Positions 43,504-53,046 of a DNA stretch of 64,000 nt are shown here, one piece after another (positions within the stretch are counted from its first letter, which is position 1; each line of letters begins with the position of its first letter). Source of the stretch: an uncultured Eubacteriales bacterium (GTDB lineage: Bacteria; Bacillota; Clostridia; Peptostreptococcales; Anaerovoracaceae); assembly GCA_900542295.1 (NCBI GenBank), contig UQNJ01000001.1, forward strand, positions 1 to 64,000, written 5' to 3'. A model generated the notes under the pieces. The model did not search any database. It was not told the origin of the DNA and saw nothing but the letters and a program-made list of their open reading frames with translations. A program made the position numbers and the translations under genes.

Positions 43504-45252
43504 ATGAGAGTAGTAGTAGGACAAGGCAGCTGCGGTATAGCATCAGGCGCTAAAAAGACCGCTGCCGAATTTGAAAAACAGATTGCGGACAAAAACCTCG
43601 GCATAAATGTTGAGACTACAGGATGTGTAGGAACTTGCTATTTAGAACCTATCGTTGATGTATATGACGACGACGGTAAGATGACAAGATATGTCAAAGT
43701 ACAGCCTGCCGATGTAGAAGAAATAGTTGAAAGCCATCTGATAAACAAGACAGTTGCGGAAGACAAGTCCATTTCAAAAGAAGATGAACAGTTCGTAGCT
43801 AAGCAGCAGAGAGTAGTTTTGAGAAACTGCGGAGTTATAAATCCGGAAGATATTAACGACTACATCGCTGTAGACGGATATAAGGCAATTGAAAAGGTTC
43901 TTACATCCATGAAGCCTGAAGATGTAATAGAAGAAATTAAGGTTTCCGGCCTCAGAGGAAGAGGTGGTGCGGGATTCCCGACTTGGTTCAAATGGAATGC
44001 CGCAAAGCAGAGTCCCGGAACTGAAAAATATCTGGTATGTAATGCCGACGAAGGAGACCCGGGTGCTTTCATGGACCGTTCCGTTCTTGAAGGAGACCCT
44101 CATTCTCTAATCGAAGGTATGATAATCGGCGGATACGCAATGGGAGCTTCTCAGGGCGTTATATACTGCCGTGCCGAATATCCTCTTGCTATCAAGAGAC
44201 TTGAAATAGCTATGGCTCAAGCGAGAGAAAAAGGATATCTGGGAAAAAATATATTCAACAGCGGATTTGATTTTGATATCTATATCAAGGCAGGTGCGGG
44301 AGCATTCGTATGCGGTGAAGAAACTGCTCTTATCGCTTCACTTGAGGGTGAAAGAGGTATGCCGAGACTTAAACCTCCTTTCCCTGCTGCAAAAGGATTC
44401 TGGCAGAAGCCTACAGATATCAACAATGTTGAAACACTGGCAAATGTACCTTGGATCATATATAACGGCGGTGAAGCTTTCGGTTCAATGGGAACTGAAA
44501 AGAGTAAGGGTACAAAAGTATTCGCTTTAGCAGGTAAGATTAAGAAAGGCGGACTTGTTGAAGTTCCGATGGGTCTTACTCTTAAAGATGTAATCTTCGG
44601 TATCGGCGGCGGCATTAAGAATGACAGAAAATTCAAAGCCGTACAGATGGGAGGACCTTCCGGCGGATGTATTCCGGCAGAACTTATAGATACTCCTGTA
44701 ACTTATGAAGATATAAATAAGACAGGCGCTATCGTAGGTTCCGGCGGTATGATAGTTATGGACGAAGACACTTGCATGGTAGACATGGCAAGATACTTCC
44801 TCAACTTTACTCGTGATGAATCATGCGGTAAATGTAACTACTGCCGTATAGGTACCAAGAGAATGCTTGAGATATTAGAAAGAATAACAAGAGGAGAAGG
44901 ACAGGACGGCGACATAGAAAAGCTTGAAGAACTGGCTATGAAAATAAAAGACGGTTCTCTCTGCGGTCTGGGACAGACTGCTCCTAACCCTGTTCTGACT
45001 ACTCTGAAATACTTCAGAAACGAATATGAAGACCATATCTACAATCATAAGTGTACTGCCGGTTCATGTAAAGCCCTGGTTACTTACACCATCACAGATA
45101 AGTGTACAGGATGTACAGCTTGTTCCAGAAAGTGCCCTGTAGGCGCAATTACAGGAACAGTAAAGAATCAGCATGTAATCGACAAAGATAAGTGTATCAA
45201 GTGCGGTAAGTGTCTTGAAACATGTAGATTTGGCGCAATAGAAAAGAAATAG
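43504..45252 (+). CDS. NuoF-like FMN/NADH-binding subunit (HydB/StnB type)
   Basis: A 582-residue fusion. An N-terminal thioredoxin-like [2Fe-2S] domain (C10 in GQGSCGIA; TTGCVGTCYLEP near 38-49) leads to the NuoF core with GRGGAGFPTWFKW (FMN/NADH site, about 150-162), GEETALIASLEG, and the [4Fe-4S] motif SCGKCNYCRIGTKR near 440. A C-terminal pair of [4Fe-4S] motifs (CTGCTACSRKCPVGAI and CIKCGKCLETCRFGAI) would contact ferredoxin. This layout is that of HydB in bifurcating hydrogenases and StnB. It oxidises or reduces NAD(H). Confidence 0.93.
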   Translation: MRVVVGQGSCGIASGAKKTAAEFEKQIADKNLGINVETTGCVGTCYLEPIVDVYDDDGKMTRYVKVQPADVEEIVESHLINKTVAEDKSISKEDEQFVAKQQRVVLRNCGVINPEDINDYIAVDGYKAIEKVLTSMKPEDVIEEIKVSGLRGRGGAGFPTWFKWNAAKQSPGTEKYLVCNADEGDPGAFMDRSVLEGDPHSLIEGMIIGGYAMGASQGVIYCRAEYPLAIKRLEIAMAQAREKGYLGKNIFNSGFDFDIYIKAGAGAFVCGEETALIASLEGERGMPRLKPPFPAAKGFWQKPTDINNVETLANVPWIIYNGGEAFGSMGTEKSKGTKVFALAGKIKKGGLVEVPMGLTLKDVIFGIGGGIKNDRKFKAVQMGGPSGGCIPAELIDTPVTYEDINKTGAIVGSGGMIVMDEDTCMVDMARYFLNFTRDESCGKCNYCRIGTKRMLEILERITRGEGQDGDIEKLEELAMKIKDGSLCGLGQTAPNPVLTTLKYFRNEYEDHIYNHKCTAGSCKALVTYTITDKCTGCTACSRKCPVGAITGTVKNQHVIDKDKCIKCGKCLETCRFGAIEKK

Positions 45253-45268
45253 GGGAGGAGGAAAAAAT

Positions 45269-48200
45269 ATGAACAAGTTCAGACTTAATATAAACGGCAA
45301 AGAAGTAACAGGCGTTGCCGGTCAGACCATTCTGGAAGTTGCAAGAGAAAACGACATTTTTATTCCTACTCTGTGCTATGACGAAAGAACCAAAATTTAC
45401 GGTTCCTGCGGACTGTGTATGTGCGAAGTTGAAGGAAATCCTAAACTTTGCAAAGCTTGTGCAACAGAAATCGCACCGGGAATGGTTATCAGAACAAATA
45501 CAGAAAGAGTAATTGAGTCCAGAAAAACCAATCTGGAACTGCTTCTTTCAAATCATACGGGAGATTGCAGACCTCCTTGCGTACTGGCTTGTCCGGGACA
45601 GACAGACTGTCAGGGATATGTTGGATTGATTGCCAACGGAGAATATGAAAAAGCTTTAGAATTGATAAAGGATAAAATTCCGCTTCCTGCATCACTGGGA
45701 AGAGTTTGTCCTCATCCATGTGAAGAAGCATGCAGAAGAGGTCTTGTAGACGAACCTGTTTCAATTCAGCAGCTCAAGAGATTTGCAGCAGATGTGGACC
45801 TTGAGGGAGATGTATTCGTTCCTGAATGTGAAGAAGCAACAGGCAAGAGCGTTGCTGTCATCGGCGGAGGTCCTATGGGATTATCAGCTGCTTACTTCTT
45901 AAGACAGATGGGACATGATGTTACTATATTTGAATCAATGCCTAATGCAGGAGGTATGCTCAGATACGGAATTCCTGAATACAGACTTCCAAAAGCTGTT
46001 TTAGATGAAGAAATTGCAACTATCGAAAGCATGGGTGTTGAAATAATCACCAATACTAAAGTAGGGGCAGACATACCTTTTGAAACTATCAGAAGCGATT
46101 ACGACGCTGTTCTCCTTGGTATCGGAGCTTGGGTATCCACAGGTGTGGGATGCAAGGGTGAAGATGCAGAAGGTGTTATCGGCGGTATCGATTTCCTCAG
46201 AAGAGTAGTAAGAAATGAAGAAATCGGAATGGGCAAAAAAGTTGCCATAGTCGGCGGAGGAAACACCGCTATGGACGCATGCAGAACTGCTGTAAGACTG
46301 GGTGCAGACGAGGTTTACAACATCTACAGAAGAACTAAGGATGAAATGCCTGCCGACATGGTAGAAATCGAAGAAGCCGAGGAAGAAGGCGTAATCTTCA
46401 AAAACCTTACAAACCCTATAGAAGTAATCAAAGATGAAAACGGTCATGTAAAACAAGTTGTTCTTCAAGTTATGGAGCTTGGCGAGCCTGATGCCTCCGG
46501 CAGAAGAAAACCTGTCCCTGTTGAAGGAAAAACTGAAACTCTTGATATAGATACCATGATTCTTGCCATAGGTCAGGCAGTAGATGCTACAATGTTTGAC
46601 TGCGATAAGACAAGAAAGAATGCTATAGCATATGACCCTGACACATTTATGACCAGCATTCCGGGCGTATTTGCAGGCGGAGACTGCGGTAATGATAAAA
46701 TTTCAATCGCTATCGAAGCTATCTCTGATGCAAGAAAAGCAGCTGACAGCATAGACGCATACCTTTACGGAGAAGTTCTCAAATACGAAAAGCCTTATGT
46801 AGTAGAAAGAGATGATATTACAGAAAAGACTTTTGAAGACAGAGAAAGAATGTGCAGACCTGAAATTCCGCAGCTTTCTCCTGAAGAAAGAAAAGATAAT
46901 TTCAGCGAAGTTATTCCTTGCGGATTCACAGAAGAACAGGCTGTTGCAGAAGCCTCAAGATGTCTTGAATGCGGATGTCACGACTACTTTGAATGTAAAC
47001 TGATTGATTTTGCAAACCAGTATGATGTTCATCCGGAAAGATTCGCAGGCGAAAAGAATGCTATAGAATTTGAAGATAATCATCCGTTTATCGTTCGTGA
47101 CCCTAACAAGTGTATACTCTGCGGACTTTGCGTAAGAGTATGCGACGAAGTTATGGGAGTAGGTGCTTTAGGCCTTGTACACAGAGGTTTCGATACTGTA
47201 GTTAAGCCTAATATGGAAAAACCTCTTATCGAATCAGGATGTATATCCTGCGGTCAGTGCGTAAGCGTATGTCCTACAGGAGCTCTTCAGGAAAGAACTA
47301 CAATGATAAAGGAAACTCCTGTGGAAACAGAAGTAACCGATACAACATGCTCTTACTGTTCAGTAGGATGCAGCCTCAAGCTGGAATCATGCGGAGATAT
47401 GCTTATCAAGGCTAACCCTGACAAAGAAGGTGCAGTAAACAAAGGTCTCATTTGCGGTAAGGGTAAGTGGGGATTTGACTGCTCAATGTTAGAAGATAAG
47501 CTTGAAGATCCGCTTGTTAAGGAAGACGGAAACTTCAGAGAAGCTGATTATCATGAGGCACTCGTTCTGATTGCCAAGAGATGTCAGTCCATCGCTGCCA
47601 AATACGGAAAAGACTCCGTTGCTGTAGCGGTTTCCGACAGATACACAAACGAAGAAGCTTATGCTGTTAAGATGATGGCAGAAGCTATGGGAGCAAAGGT
47701 TCTCTGTATGAACAACAGAGAAAGCGGTCTCAAAGCTGTAACAGGTCTTGACGCTTCACCTAACACTATAGATGAACTGCTTTCAACCAACTTAATTCTT
47801 AAAGTAGGCTTTGAAGATGCAAAATCAAGAGTAATAGCGCTCAAGATTAAGCAGGCAGAAGAAGCAGGAGCTAAAGTAGTAACTCTTTGCAACGGTGAAA
47901 ACAGCCTCGGTTTCCTCAAAGAAATCGCAAAAGCTATTATAGACAGTGGAAAGGCTAAAAAAGTTTCAGGATACGACGAATTTGCAGCATCTCTTGACAA
48001 TGTTGAGGTAAGCGATGAAGCTAAGGCTATCGCAGACCAGTATCTGGCAGTCAAAAAGGCTATGATAGTTTACCAGCAGAACTTCCTGACTGTAGACGGT
48101 GCTAAATTAGTTGCAGATATCGCAATGCTTTCCGGTCATATCGGAACTCCAAGAGACGGTATACTGCAAGTTAAGGCAAAGAACAATTCACAAGGTCTCA

Positions 48201-48730
48201 TCGACATGGGAATCACCGCAGGCAGTGAAGCTCTTGAAGGAGTCAAGGCTCTCGTAGTATTCGGTGAAAACGCAGACATCGACACTGAGTCTCTTGAATT
48301 CTTAGCAGTATGTGATACTCACATGACTGAACTTGGTGCTAAGGCCAATGTAGTAATTCCGGGAACAGGTTTTGCTTCAGTTAACGGTACTTTCACCAAT
48401 ACAGAAAGAAGAATGCAGCTTGTACAGGCAGCTATCGACGAAGATATCCTGTTCAGCAACTGGGAAGTTGCAGCTGAAATCGCTCATATATTTGAAGTTG
48501 ATTTTGCATGGGACGGAACAGACGATATATCTGACGAAATGTGCGACACTGTAGACGCATATAAATATGCTCAGATAGGTGAAGTTTTGGGCGGAGTGCT
48601 CAAACCTTCAGAAGATGCTGCATTAGTTGCAGTAGCTGATGGTCCTGTAGTAGACGAACTACCTTGCACAGACAGCCTGATGCAGGTTATCTCAATGAGA
48701 TTGCCTAAACCGGCTAATCCAACAGCATAA
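45269..48730 (+). CDS. NuoG-like / NfnB-like fusion subunit (StnC type), molybdopterin domain degenerate
   Basis: An 1153-residue multi-domain protein. In order: NuoG-type [2Fe-2S] ferredoxin (C36, C47, C50, C64); a GltD/NfnB-type cysteine cap (CRPPCVLACPGQTDC, about 99-113); FAD site VIGGGPMGLSAAY (about 198); NAD(P) site VAIVGGGNTAMDA (about 326); two [4Fe-4S] motifs (CILCGLCVRVC about 614, CISCGQCVSVC about 658); then CSYCSVGC (about 693) and a shortened molybdopterin-oxidoreductase fold. The place of the catalytic Sec/Cys-His of formate dehydrogenase reads LCMNNRESGL, so the Moco chemistry is gone. No hydrogenase H-cluster is present. With NuoE- and NuoF-like partners this fits the StnABC transhydrogenase, which couples NADPH, NADH and ferredoxin; that assignment is inference from domain order. 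Weaker alternatives are an uncharacterised NADPH-linked NuoEFG-like complex. Confidence 0.85.
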   Translation: MNKFRLNINGKEVTGVAGQTILEVARENDIFIPTLCYDERTKIYGSCGLCMCEVEGNPKLCKACATEIAPGMVIRTNTERVIESRKTNLELLLSNHTGDCRPPCVLACPGQTDCQGYVGLIANGEYEKALELIKDKIPLPASLGRVCPHPCEEACRRGLVDEPVSIQQLKRFAADVDLEGDVFVPECEEATGKSVAVIGGGPMGLSAAYFLRQMGHDVTIFESMPNAGGMLRYGIPEYRLPKAVLDEEIATIESMGVEIITNTKVGADIPFETIRSDYDAVLLGIGAWVSTGVGCKGEDAEGVIGGIDFLRRVVRNEEIGMGKKVAIVGGGNTAMDACRTAVRLGADEVYNIYRRTKDEMPADMVEIEEAEEEGVIFKNLTNPIEVIKDENGHVKQVVLQVMELGEPDASGRRKPVPVEGKTETLDIDTMILAIGQAVDATMFDCDKTRKNAIAYDPDTFMTSIPGVFAGGDCGNDKISIAIEAISDARKAADSIDAYLYGEVLKYEKPYVVERDDITEKTFEDRERMCRPEIPQLSPEERKDNFSEVIPCGFTEEQAVAEASRCLECGCHDYFECKLIDFANQYDVHPERFAGEKNAIEFEDNHPFIVRDPNKCILCGLCVRVCDEVMGVGALGLVHRGFDTVVKPNMEKPLIESGCISCGQCVSVCPTGALQERTTMIKETPVETEVTDTTCSYCSVGCSLKLESCGDMLIKANPDKEGAVNKGLICGKGKWGFDCSMLEDKLEDPLVKEDGNFREADYHEALVLIAKRCQSIAAKYGKDSVAVAVSDRYTNEEAYAVKMMAEAMGAKVLCMNNRESGLKAVTGLDASPNTIDELLSTNLILKVGFEDAKSRVIALKIKQAEEAGAKVVTLCNGENSLGFLKEIAKAIIDSGKAKKVSGYDEFAASLDNVEVSDEAKAIADQYLAVKKAMIVYQQNFLTVDGAKLVADIAMLSGHIGTPRDGILQVKAKNNSQGLIDMGITAGSEALEGVKALVVFGENADIDTESLEFLAVCDTHMTELGAKANVVIPGTGFASVNGTFTNTERRMQLVQAAIDEDILFSNWEVAAEIAHIFEVDFAWDGTDDISDEMCDTVDAYKYAQIGEVLGGVLKPSEDAALVAVADGPVVDELPCTDSLMQVISMRLPKPANPTA

Positions 48731-48747
48731 ATTTTAAAAACACATAT

Positions 48748-48780
48748 AAAGCGTCTCTTATCTACAGGAGGCGCTTTTAT
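48748..48780 (+). terminator. Terminator of the NuoEF/G-like operon
   Basis: AAAGCGTCTC (48748-48757) pairs with GAGGCGCTTT (48768-48777), one G-T pair, followed by a short T-rich stretch. Confidence 0.75.
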
Positions 48781-48816
48781 CTATTTAATTATACAATGTG
48801 AGAAAGGAAGCGTATT

Positions 48817-49386
48817 ATGAAGCCGAGGAATTTATTGGATATACTTGCTGTAGCTGAAAGACTTAAGGATACTCTGCGCCATTGTTATACATCTAAAGGA
48901 AGACACGAGAGCGTCGCCGAGCATAGCTGGATGATGACTTTAATGGCTTTTTTTATGAGAGACCAATTTCCCGAAGCCGATATGGATAAAGTAATACGAA
49001 TGTGTATTATACACGATTTGGGAGAGTGCTTCACAGGCGACATACCAACATTTGACAAAAATAAAGAGGATGAAAAAACAGAAGAACAACTTCTTAAACA
49101 GTGGGTAGATTCTCTTCCGGAAGAATATAGCCAAGAGTTGAGACAGCTTTACAGCGAAATGGAGCTTAGGGAAAGCAGAGAAGCCAAGATATACAAAGCC
49201 ATAGACTCTCTGGAGGCTCTTATACAGCATAACTTTTCGGATATTTCAACATGGATTCCAAAAGAATACAGCCTCAATATGACTTATGCCGATGACAAGG
49301 TGGAATTTTCAGATTATCTCAAGGAGCTTCGCAACGAAATAAGAGAGGATACAATCTTAAAGATAGATGAGGTAAAAGAAAGATAA
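48817..49386 (+). CDS. HD-domain 5'-deoxynucleotidase (YfbR/HDDC2-like)
   Basis: A 189-residue HD-domain phosphohydrolase. Metal ligands: H in ESVAEHSWMM (about 34), HD in IIHDLGECFTGDIP (about 67-68) and a late Asp in KAIDSLEALIQH. This set is typical of YfbR/HDDC2 enzymes that dephosphorylate deoxynucleoside monophosphates. AGAAAGGAAG precedes the ATG. It stands alone between two terminator/promoter regions. Confidence 0.83.
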   Translation: MKPRNLLDILAVAERLKDTLRHCYTSKGRHESVAEHSWMMTLMAFFMRDQFPEADMDKVIRMCIIHDLGECFTGDIPTFDKNKEDEKTEEQLLKQWVDSLPEEYSQELRQLYSEMELRESREAKIYKAIDSLEALIQHNFSDISTWIPKEYSLNMTYADDKVEFSDYLKELRNEIREDTILKIDEVKER

Positions 49387-49403
49387 ATTTTTATCAATTT
49401 AGC

Positions 49404-49432
49404 TTGACTTAATATAATTTTTTCTGTATAAT
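49404..49432 (+). promoter_or_regulatory. Promoter for the C39 peptidase/lipoprotein locus
   Basis: TTGACT (49404-49409), 17 bases, perfect TATAAT (49427-49432). It is one of the best promoters in the window, standing 42 bases before the C39 start. Confidence 0.75.
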
Positions 49433-49473
49433 CAAAATAAAGATATTGTTAAGATTATCAAAAGGTGTATGGT

Positions 49474-49953
49474 ATGAGGGGAATACGACAGCACGATACG
49501 AGAGACTGCGGAGCGGCGTGTTTAGCTACGATACTCAGACATTACAGATCGTTTGTTCCAATGGTTAAAATAAGAGAACAAATGCATGTAGATAAGAACG
49601 GCGCAAGTATGTTTGCGTTATGTTCAAGTGCAGAACATTTCGGACTGTCAGCTTCCGGATTTAACGGGACTTTAAACGAAATAATAAAAGAGGTAACCGA
49701 TGGCAACCTGCACCTTCCTTTGATTGCTCATATTCTGACAGAAGATAGGCTTCTTCATTATGTTGTAATTAAAAAAATAAACGATAAATATTTGTATTTA
49801 TTTGATCCGGCAAAGGGTAACCGCAAGTACAAAACTTGTGAGTTTGAAGAGCTTTTTACCGGATTTTTTGTTGTTCTTACACCTAAAGAAGATTTTATTC
49901 CGGAAAAGAGAACACTTATTATAAAAACTTTTACCATTCGGCTAAAGAGCTGA
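49474..49953 (+). CDS. Stand-alone C39 peptidase domain, remnant of a bacteriocin-type ABC exporter
   Basis: A 159-residue protein matching the N-terminal peptidase domain of peptidase-containing ABC transporters that cleave double-glycine leaders during export. The catalytic set is whole: Gln in RQHDTRDCGAACLA (oxyanion hole), the Cys there, His in LLHYVVI and Asp in LFDPAKGN. The membrane and ATPase domains (about 550 residues) are absent: the frame ends at IRLKS, and nothing resembling them follows. Start ATG 49474 is chosen with AAAGG upstream; GTG 49465 is possible. It may be an eroded gene or a working soluble peptidase; a strong promoter argues for the latter. Confidence 0.78.
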   Translation: MRGIRQHDTRDCGAACLATILRHYRSFVPMVKIREQMHVDKNGASMFALCSSAEHFGLSASGFNGTLNEIIKEVTDGNLHLPLIAHILTEDRLLHYVVIKKINDKYLYLFDPAKGNRKYKTCEFEELFTGFFVVLTPKEDFIPEKRTLIIKTFTIRLKS

Positions 49954-50044
49954 AATCATAAACTTTTCAAGAGATAGTCGTTACACTTAACTAATTTATG
50001 TATGCCCCGCTTTAATATATAAAGAAATTTTACAAGGAGGATAT

Positions 50045-51106
50045 ATGAAAACCATTAAGTATATTATGCTGCTGCTTCTTGCCACGGCCATATTATGTGG
50101 CTGTGAGTCGCAGTCAAAAAAGCAGAATGATTTTAGCGGAACTATGGAAAATATAGAATACCCGACGGAACATGGGCAAATTATTGACATTATGTATACG
50201 GAAAATGAAGACATATACATCTCCATGAAAAGCCCTGATACAGAGCCAAGCAAATCAATAGCTTCAGTATGGAAGAAACCCGTAGATGACGATGGATGGA
50301 CGCAAGTTTACATGCAAGAATTCATTTCAGATGAAGAAGATAAAACGGTGGGAGGATACATCTATTTTATGGACAAAGGAGCCGTAATTGAAGAAATGTT
50401 CTTCGGCGAGACTGATATAAGTGTCAACAGATATTATACCAATACATTTGGCACTAAAGAATTAGAGATACTTCCATTACAAGAGCAAATAGGATTTGTA
50501 TACTATATGGATTCCTTGACTGAAGACAAAGTTGTAATGGAAGATAGCAATACATCTACAGTAAAGATATTAAATTTAAACAATAATACCATTAAAGAAC
50601 TGACCGAAATTGATACTTGTTTCTTTGCCTATTATGACGGACGATATGTTTATATGGCGCATACCGAACCTTTTGAGCTTTCGGAAGAAGATGAAAAGGA
50701 TCTGCAAAGCGGTTCGATTACTGATAATCCGTCAAAATATGCAAGGGGAACCATATATGATACAGAGAACGAAAGCTTTAAACAATCAGATGTCCTTACA
50801 GAGGCATCAGTTTTACTGTTTGAAAAATGGAAAGGCGGTAAAATTAACAACTACAATTTAAAGCCTGCATTTTGTAAGGACATTTACTCTGACTCAGAAG
50901 TATATTATGTCGCACATAATGATGGAATATACCGAGTAGACGAAAAGGAGAGAAAACTGATATATTCTGATGAGGAATGGGATAACGCAAAAAGCAGTAT
51001 TGACCTGATTATGCCTACACCGGCAGGAGATATATACATATACGCTTCCATATTTGACAAGAAGTCACGCTCCTATACTGAAAAACTCATGAAAATAACA
51101 CCTTGA
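50045..51106 (+). CDS. Lipoprotein of unknown function, paralog A
   Basis: A 353-residue lipoprotein. The signal peptide ends in a lipobox LCGC (Cys at about 20) followed by a polar linker. The body is beta-rich, with short segments alternating like a propeller, and aligns by eye with the two paralogs at 51110 and 55233. Shared points are the early DIMYTENEDIYISM stretch, the degenerate Asp-box place (KPVDDDGWTQVY) and the C-terminal AHNDGIYRVDEKERKLIY. A strong AAGGAGGATAT site precedes the ATG. AT-rich composition differs from the transporter genes downstream. Probably a surface protein; ligand unknown. Confidence 0.75.
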   Translation: MKTIKYIMLLLLATAILCGCESQSKKQNDFSGTMENIEYPTEHGQIIDIMYTENEDIYISMKSPDTEPSKSIASVWKKPVDDDGWTQVYMQEFISDEEDKTVGGYIYFMDKGAVIEEMFFGETDISVNRYYTNTFGTKELEILPLQEQIGFVYYMDSLTEDKVVMEDSNTSTVKILNLNNNTIKELTEIDTCFFAYYDGRYVYMAHTEPFELSEEDEKDLQSGSITDNPSKYARGTIYDTENESFKQSDVLTEASVLLFEKWKGGKINNYNLKPAFCKDIYSDSEVYYVAHNDGIYRVDEKERKLIYSDEEWDNAKSSIDLIMPTPAGDIYIYASIFDKKSRSYTEKLMKITP

Positions 51107-51109
51107 ATT

Positions 51110-52168
51110 ATGAACAGAAGAATATTATTACTCGTAATTTTAATATCTGTGCTTTTAACCGGCTGTAATAATGGGAGAGAAGAAAACGGTCTTGTTGCCA
51201 TCAACATACCATTACCATATCAAGAGGGTTATGTCCAGGATATGAAAATAACTGAGGATGGTAACCTAACTCTTGCCATGTACGAAACAATGAACGGCGG
51301 AAAAAAAGCAAAAGCTACAGTGTGGCAGACAAGTGATGACGGTGAAAACTGGGAGCAGTTATATGAAGAGTACTTTGAACCAAACAATCTTAACGACAAA
51401 ACTGTAGAAATATTGATGTATTTTGCAGGAGACGGCTTAATTATTACAAAACACGATTATATCGGAGATAGCTTGGAAGTCGCTTCTGAAGAAGCCTATT
51501 ATATCGACGAGTTTAATAATGGGAGCAGAAAGCTTTCCGTTTCAAACTCCATCAAAGACTTCGGAGGCCGGCTTATATATAATAATAACGGTATATATAT
51601 AAATATATACAATGAAGAAGACGGACAAAAAATCGTGCGCTTAGATCCTGACAAAGAAACTTTAACAGACACAGGAATTGTTGGTAAAGATGAATACGAG
51701 TATGTATATTATATGAGTTCTGGCGGAGATCATATCTATTGTATCTGTTCTGTGGCATATGAGGGTACAAAAGAGGAAAAAGAGGGAACGGTTCCTGTTG
51801 ATACATCAAAATATATAAAGGGTCGGATATACAATACAACTACAGGAGAAATAAGTGAATCAGAGCTTCTTAATAAAGCGGCTGTCTTGTTTTATGAAAA
51901 ATGGGAGGGCGAAAACCAATATTCCTATACTTATATGCCTGTGTTTTGTTCCAATATAAGTTCTGAGGAAGAGTTGTATTTGTTAGCTCATAATGATGGT
52001 GTTTACATAATTGATTCTGATGAGACAAAACTTCTTTACAAAGACGAAAATTGGAAAGGCAGCAGCAATGAAGTTTAGGATATTTTAATGACTCCTGACG
52101 GAGATATATATGTACATGTTTATTTTGATAATTATGCTGAAGCCCGGTTGATTAAAATATCAGATTGA
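51110..52168 (+). pseudogene. Lipoprotein paralog B, interrupted by an in-frame TAG
   Basis: The frame starts 3 bases after paralog A, with lipobox LTGC (Cys at about 20). The Asp-box TSDDGENW near residue 80 fits the sialidase-type [ST]xDxGxxW turn. It stops at TAG 52076-52078 after 322 residues, but the same frame continues with DILMTPDGDIYVHVYFDN and ends at TGA 52166-52168. Those 29 residues match the end of paralog A (LIMPTPAGDIYIYASIFDK). The stop is therefore a nonsense mutation that removes the last strands. A truncated product may still be made. TAG is an ordinary stop elsewhere in the window. Confidence 0.8.
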
Positions 52169-52200
52169 TTTACAGAAAGAGTTACAAAAGGAGACGGCCA

Positions 52201-53046
52201 ATGACTACCAATAAGACGGTAAAATATTTTATAGCGGCAAGCCTCATAGGAACCGGTGTTTTTCTACTGCTTCCGTATGCTTATGTCGTCGTGAACTCCT
52301 TTATAAAGACGGGAAGCGGCAGCTTTGCGGGCCTTGATAATTATGCGGCGGTTCTTAACAGTGAGGCTTTTATGACCGCCATGGGCAACACGGCGCTATT
52401 CATGGCAGTCAGCGTACCGGTCATCCTTGTACTGTCACTCCTTATTTCAGTATACATCTATGAGAATCCGCGTCTGGCAGGCTGCCTAAAAACAAGCTTT
52501 CTGATTCCTATGGCTATCCCTGTCACTTCCGTAGTCCTGATGTGGCGGTTTCTGTTCGACGATAACGGCATAATAAACGGTATTCTCAATGGCTGCGGTA
52601 TGGATACGGTAAACTGGATGAACACCGAAGCGGCTTTCTGGATATTGGTTCTCAGCTATGTCTGGAAAAACCTTGGGTACAACATAATCCTATGGCTGGC
52701 TGCTCTTTCGGCCATAGATCCCGGCATAGGCGAGGCAGCCAGAATAGACGGAGCCGGCGGATGGCAGCGGCTGACGAGAGTAACATTACCTGCCGCTAAA
52801 AACGGAGCTTTCGTCATAATCGTGCTGGCGGCGCTTAGCTCTTTCAAGGTGTTCAGAGAAGCATATCTCGTGGCAGGAGAATATCCCCACGACAGCATTT
52901 ACATGGTACAGCACATATTCAACAACTGGTTCAGAAACCTCGAAATAGATAAGCTGGCAGCAGGAGCGGTGATAAATTCGCTTATCTTGATTGTTCTCGT
53001 GTTGCTTTTGCAAAGATTTTGGGAAAGGCAGGGTGATGACAGATGA
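52201..53046 (+). CDS. Carbohydrate-type ABC transporter permease (MalF-like)
   Basis: A 281-residue, six-helix inner-membrane permease. The EAA loop that contacts the ATPase is GEAARIDGAGGWQRLTRVTL (about 181-200). It belongs to the MalF/UgpA group of sugar importers. ATG 52201 is chosen, after AAAGGAGACGGCC. From this gene on, GC content is clearly higher than in the lipoprotein genes before it. It overlaps the next permease by ATGA. Confidence 0.9.
   Translation: MTTNKTVKYFIAASLIGTGVFLLLPYAYVVVNSFIKTGSGSFAGLDNYAAVLNSEAFMTAMGNTALFMAVSVPVILVLSLLISVYIYENPRLAGCLKTSFLIPMAIPVTSVVLMWRFLFDDNGIINGILNGCGMDTVNWMNTEAAFWILVLSYVWKNLGYNIILWLAALSAIDPGIGEAARIDGAGGWQRLTRVTLPAAKNGAFVIIVLAALSSFKVFREAYLVAGEYPHDSIYMVQHIFNNWFRNLEIDKLAAGAVINSLILIVLVLLLQRFWERQGDDR

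Noticed and set aside
45269..48730. A working formate dehydrogenase alpha subunit.
   Set aside because: The Sec/Cys-His active-site motif is absent and the molybdopterin region is shortened.
52076..52078. The in-frame TAG in lipoprotein B as a pyrrolysine or recoded codon, together with TAA at 20242.
   Set aside because: TAG ends many intact genes here (hisS, rsfS, dtd, both NuoE- and NuoF-like genes), and the two internal stops are different codons in accessory genes. Ordinary decay is simpler.
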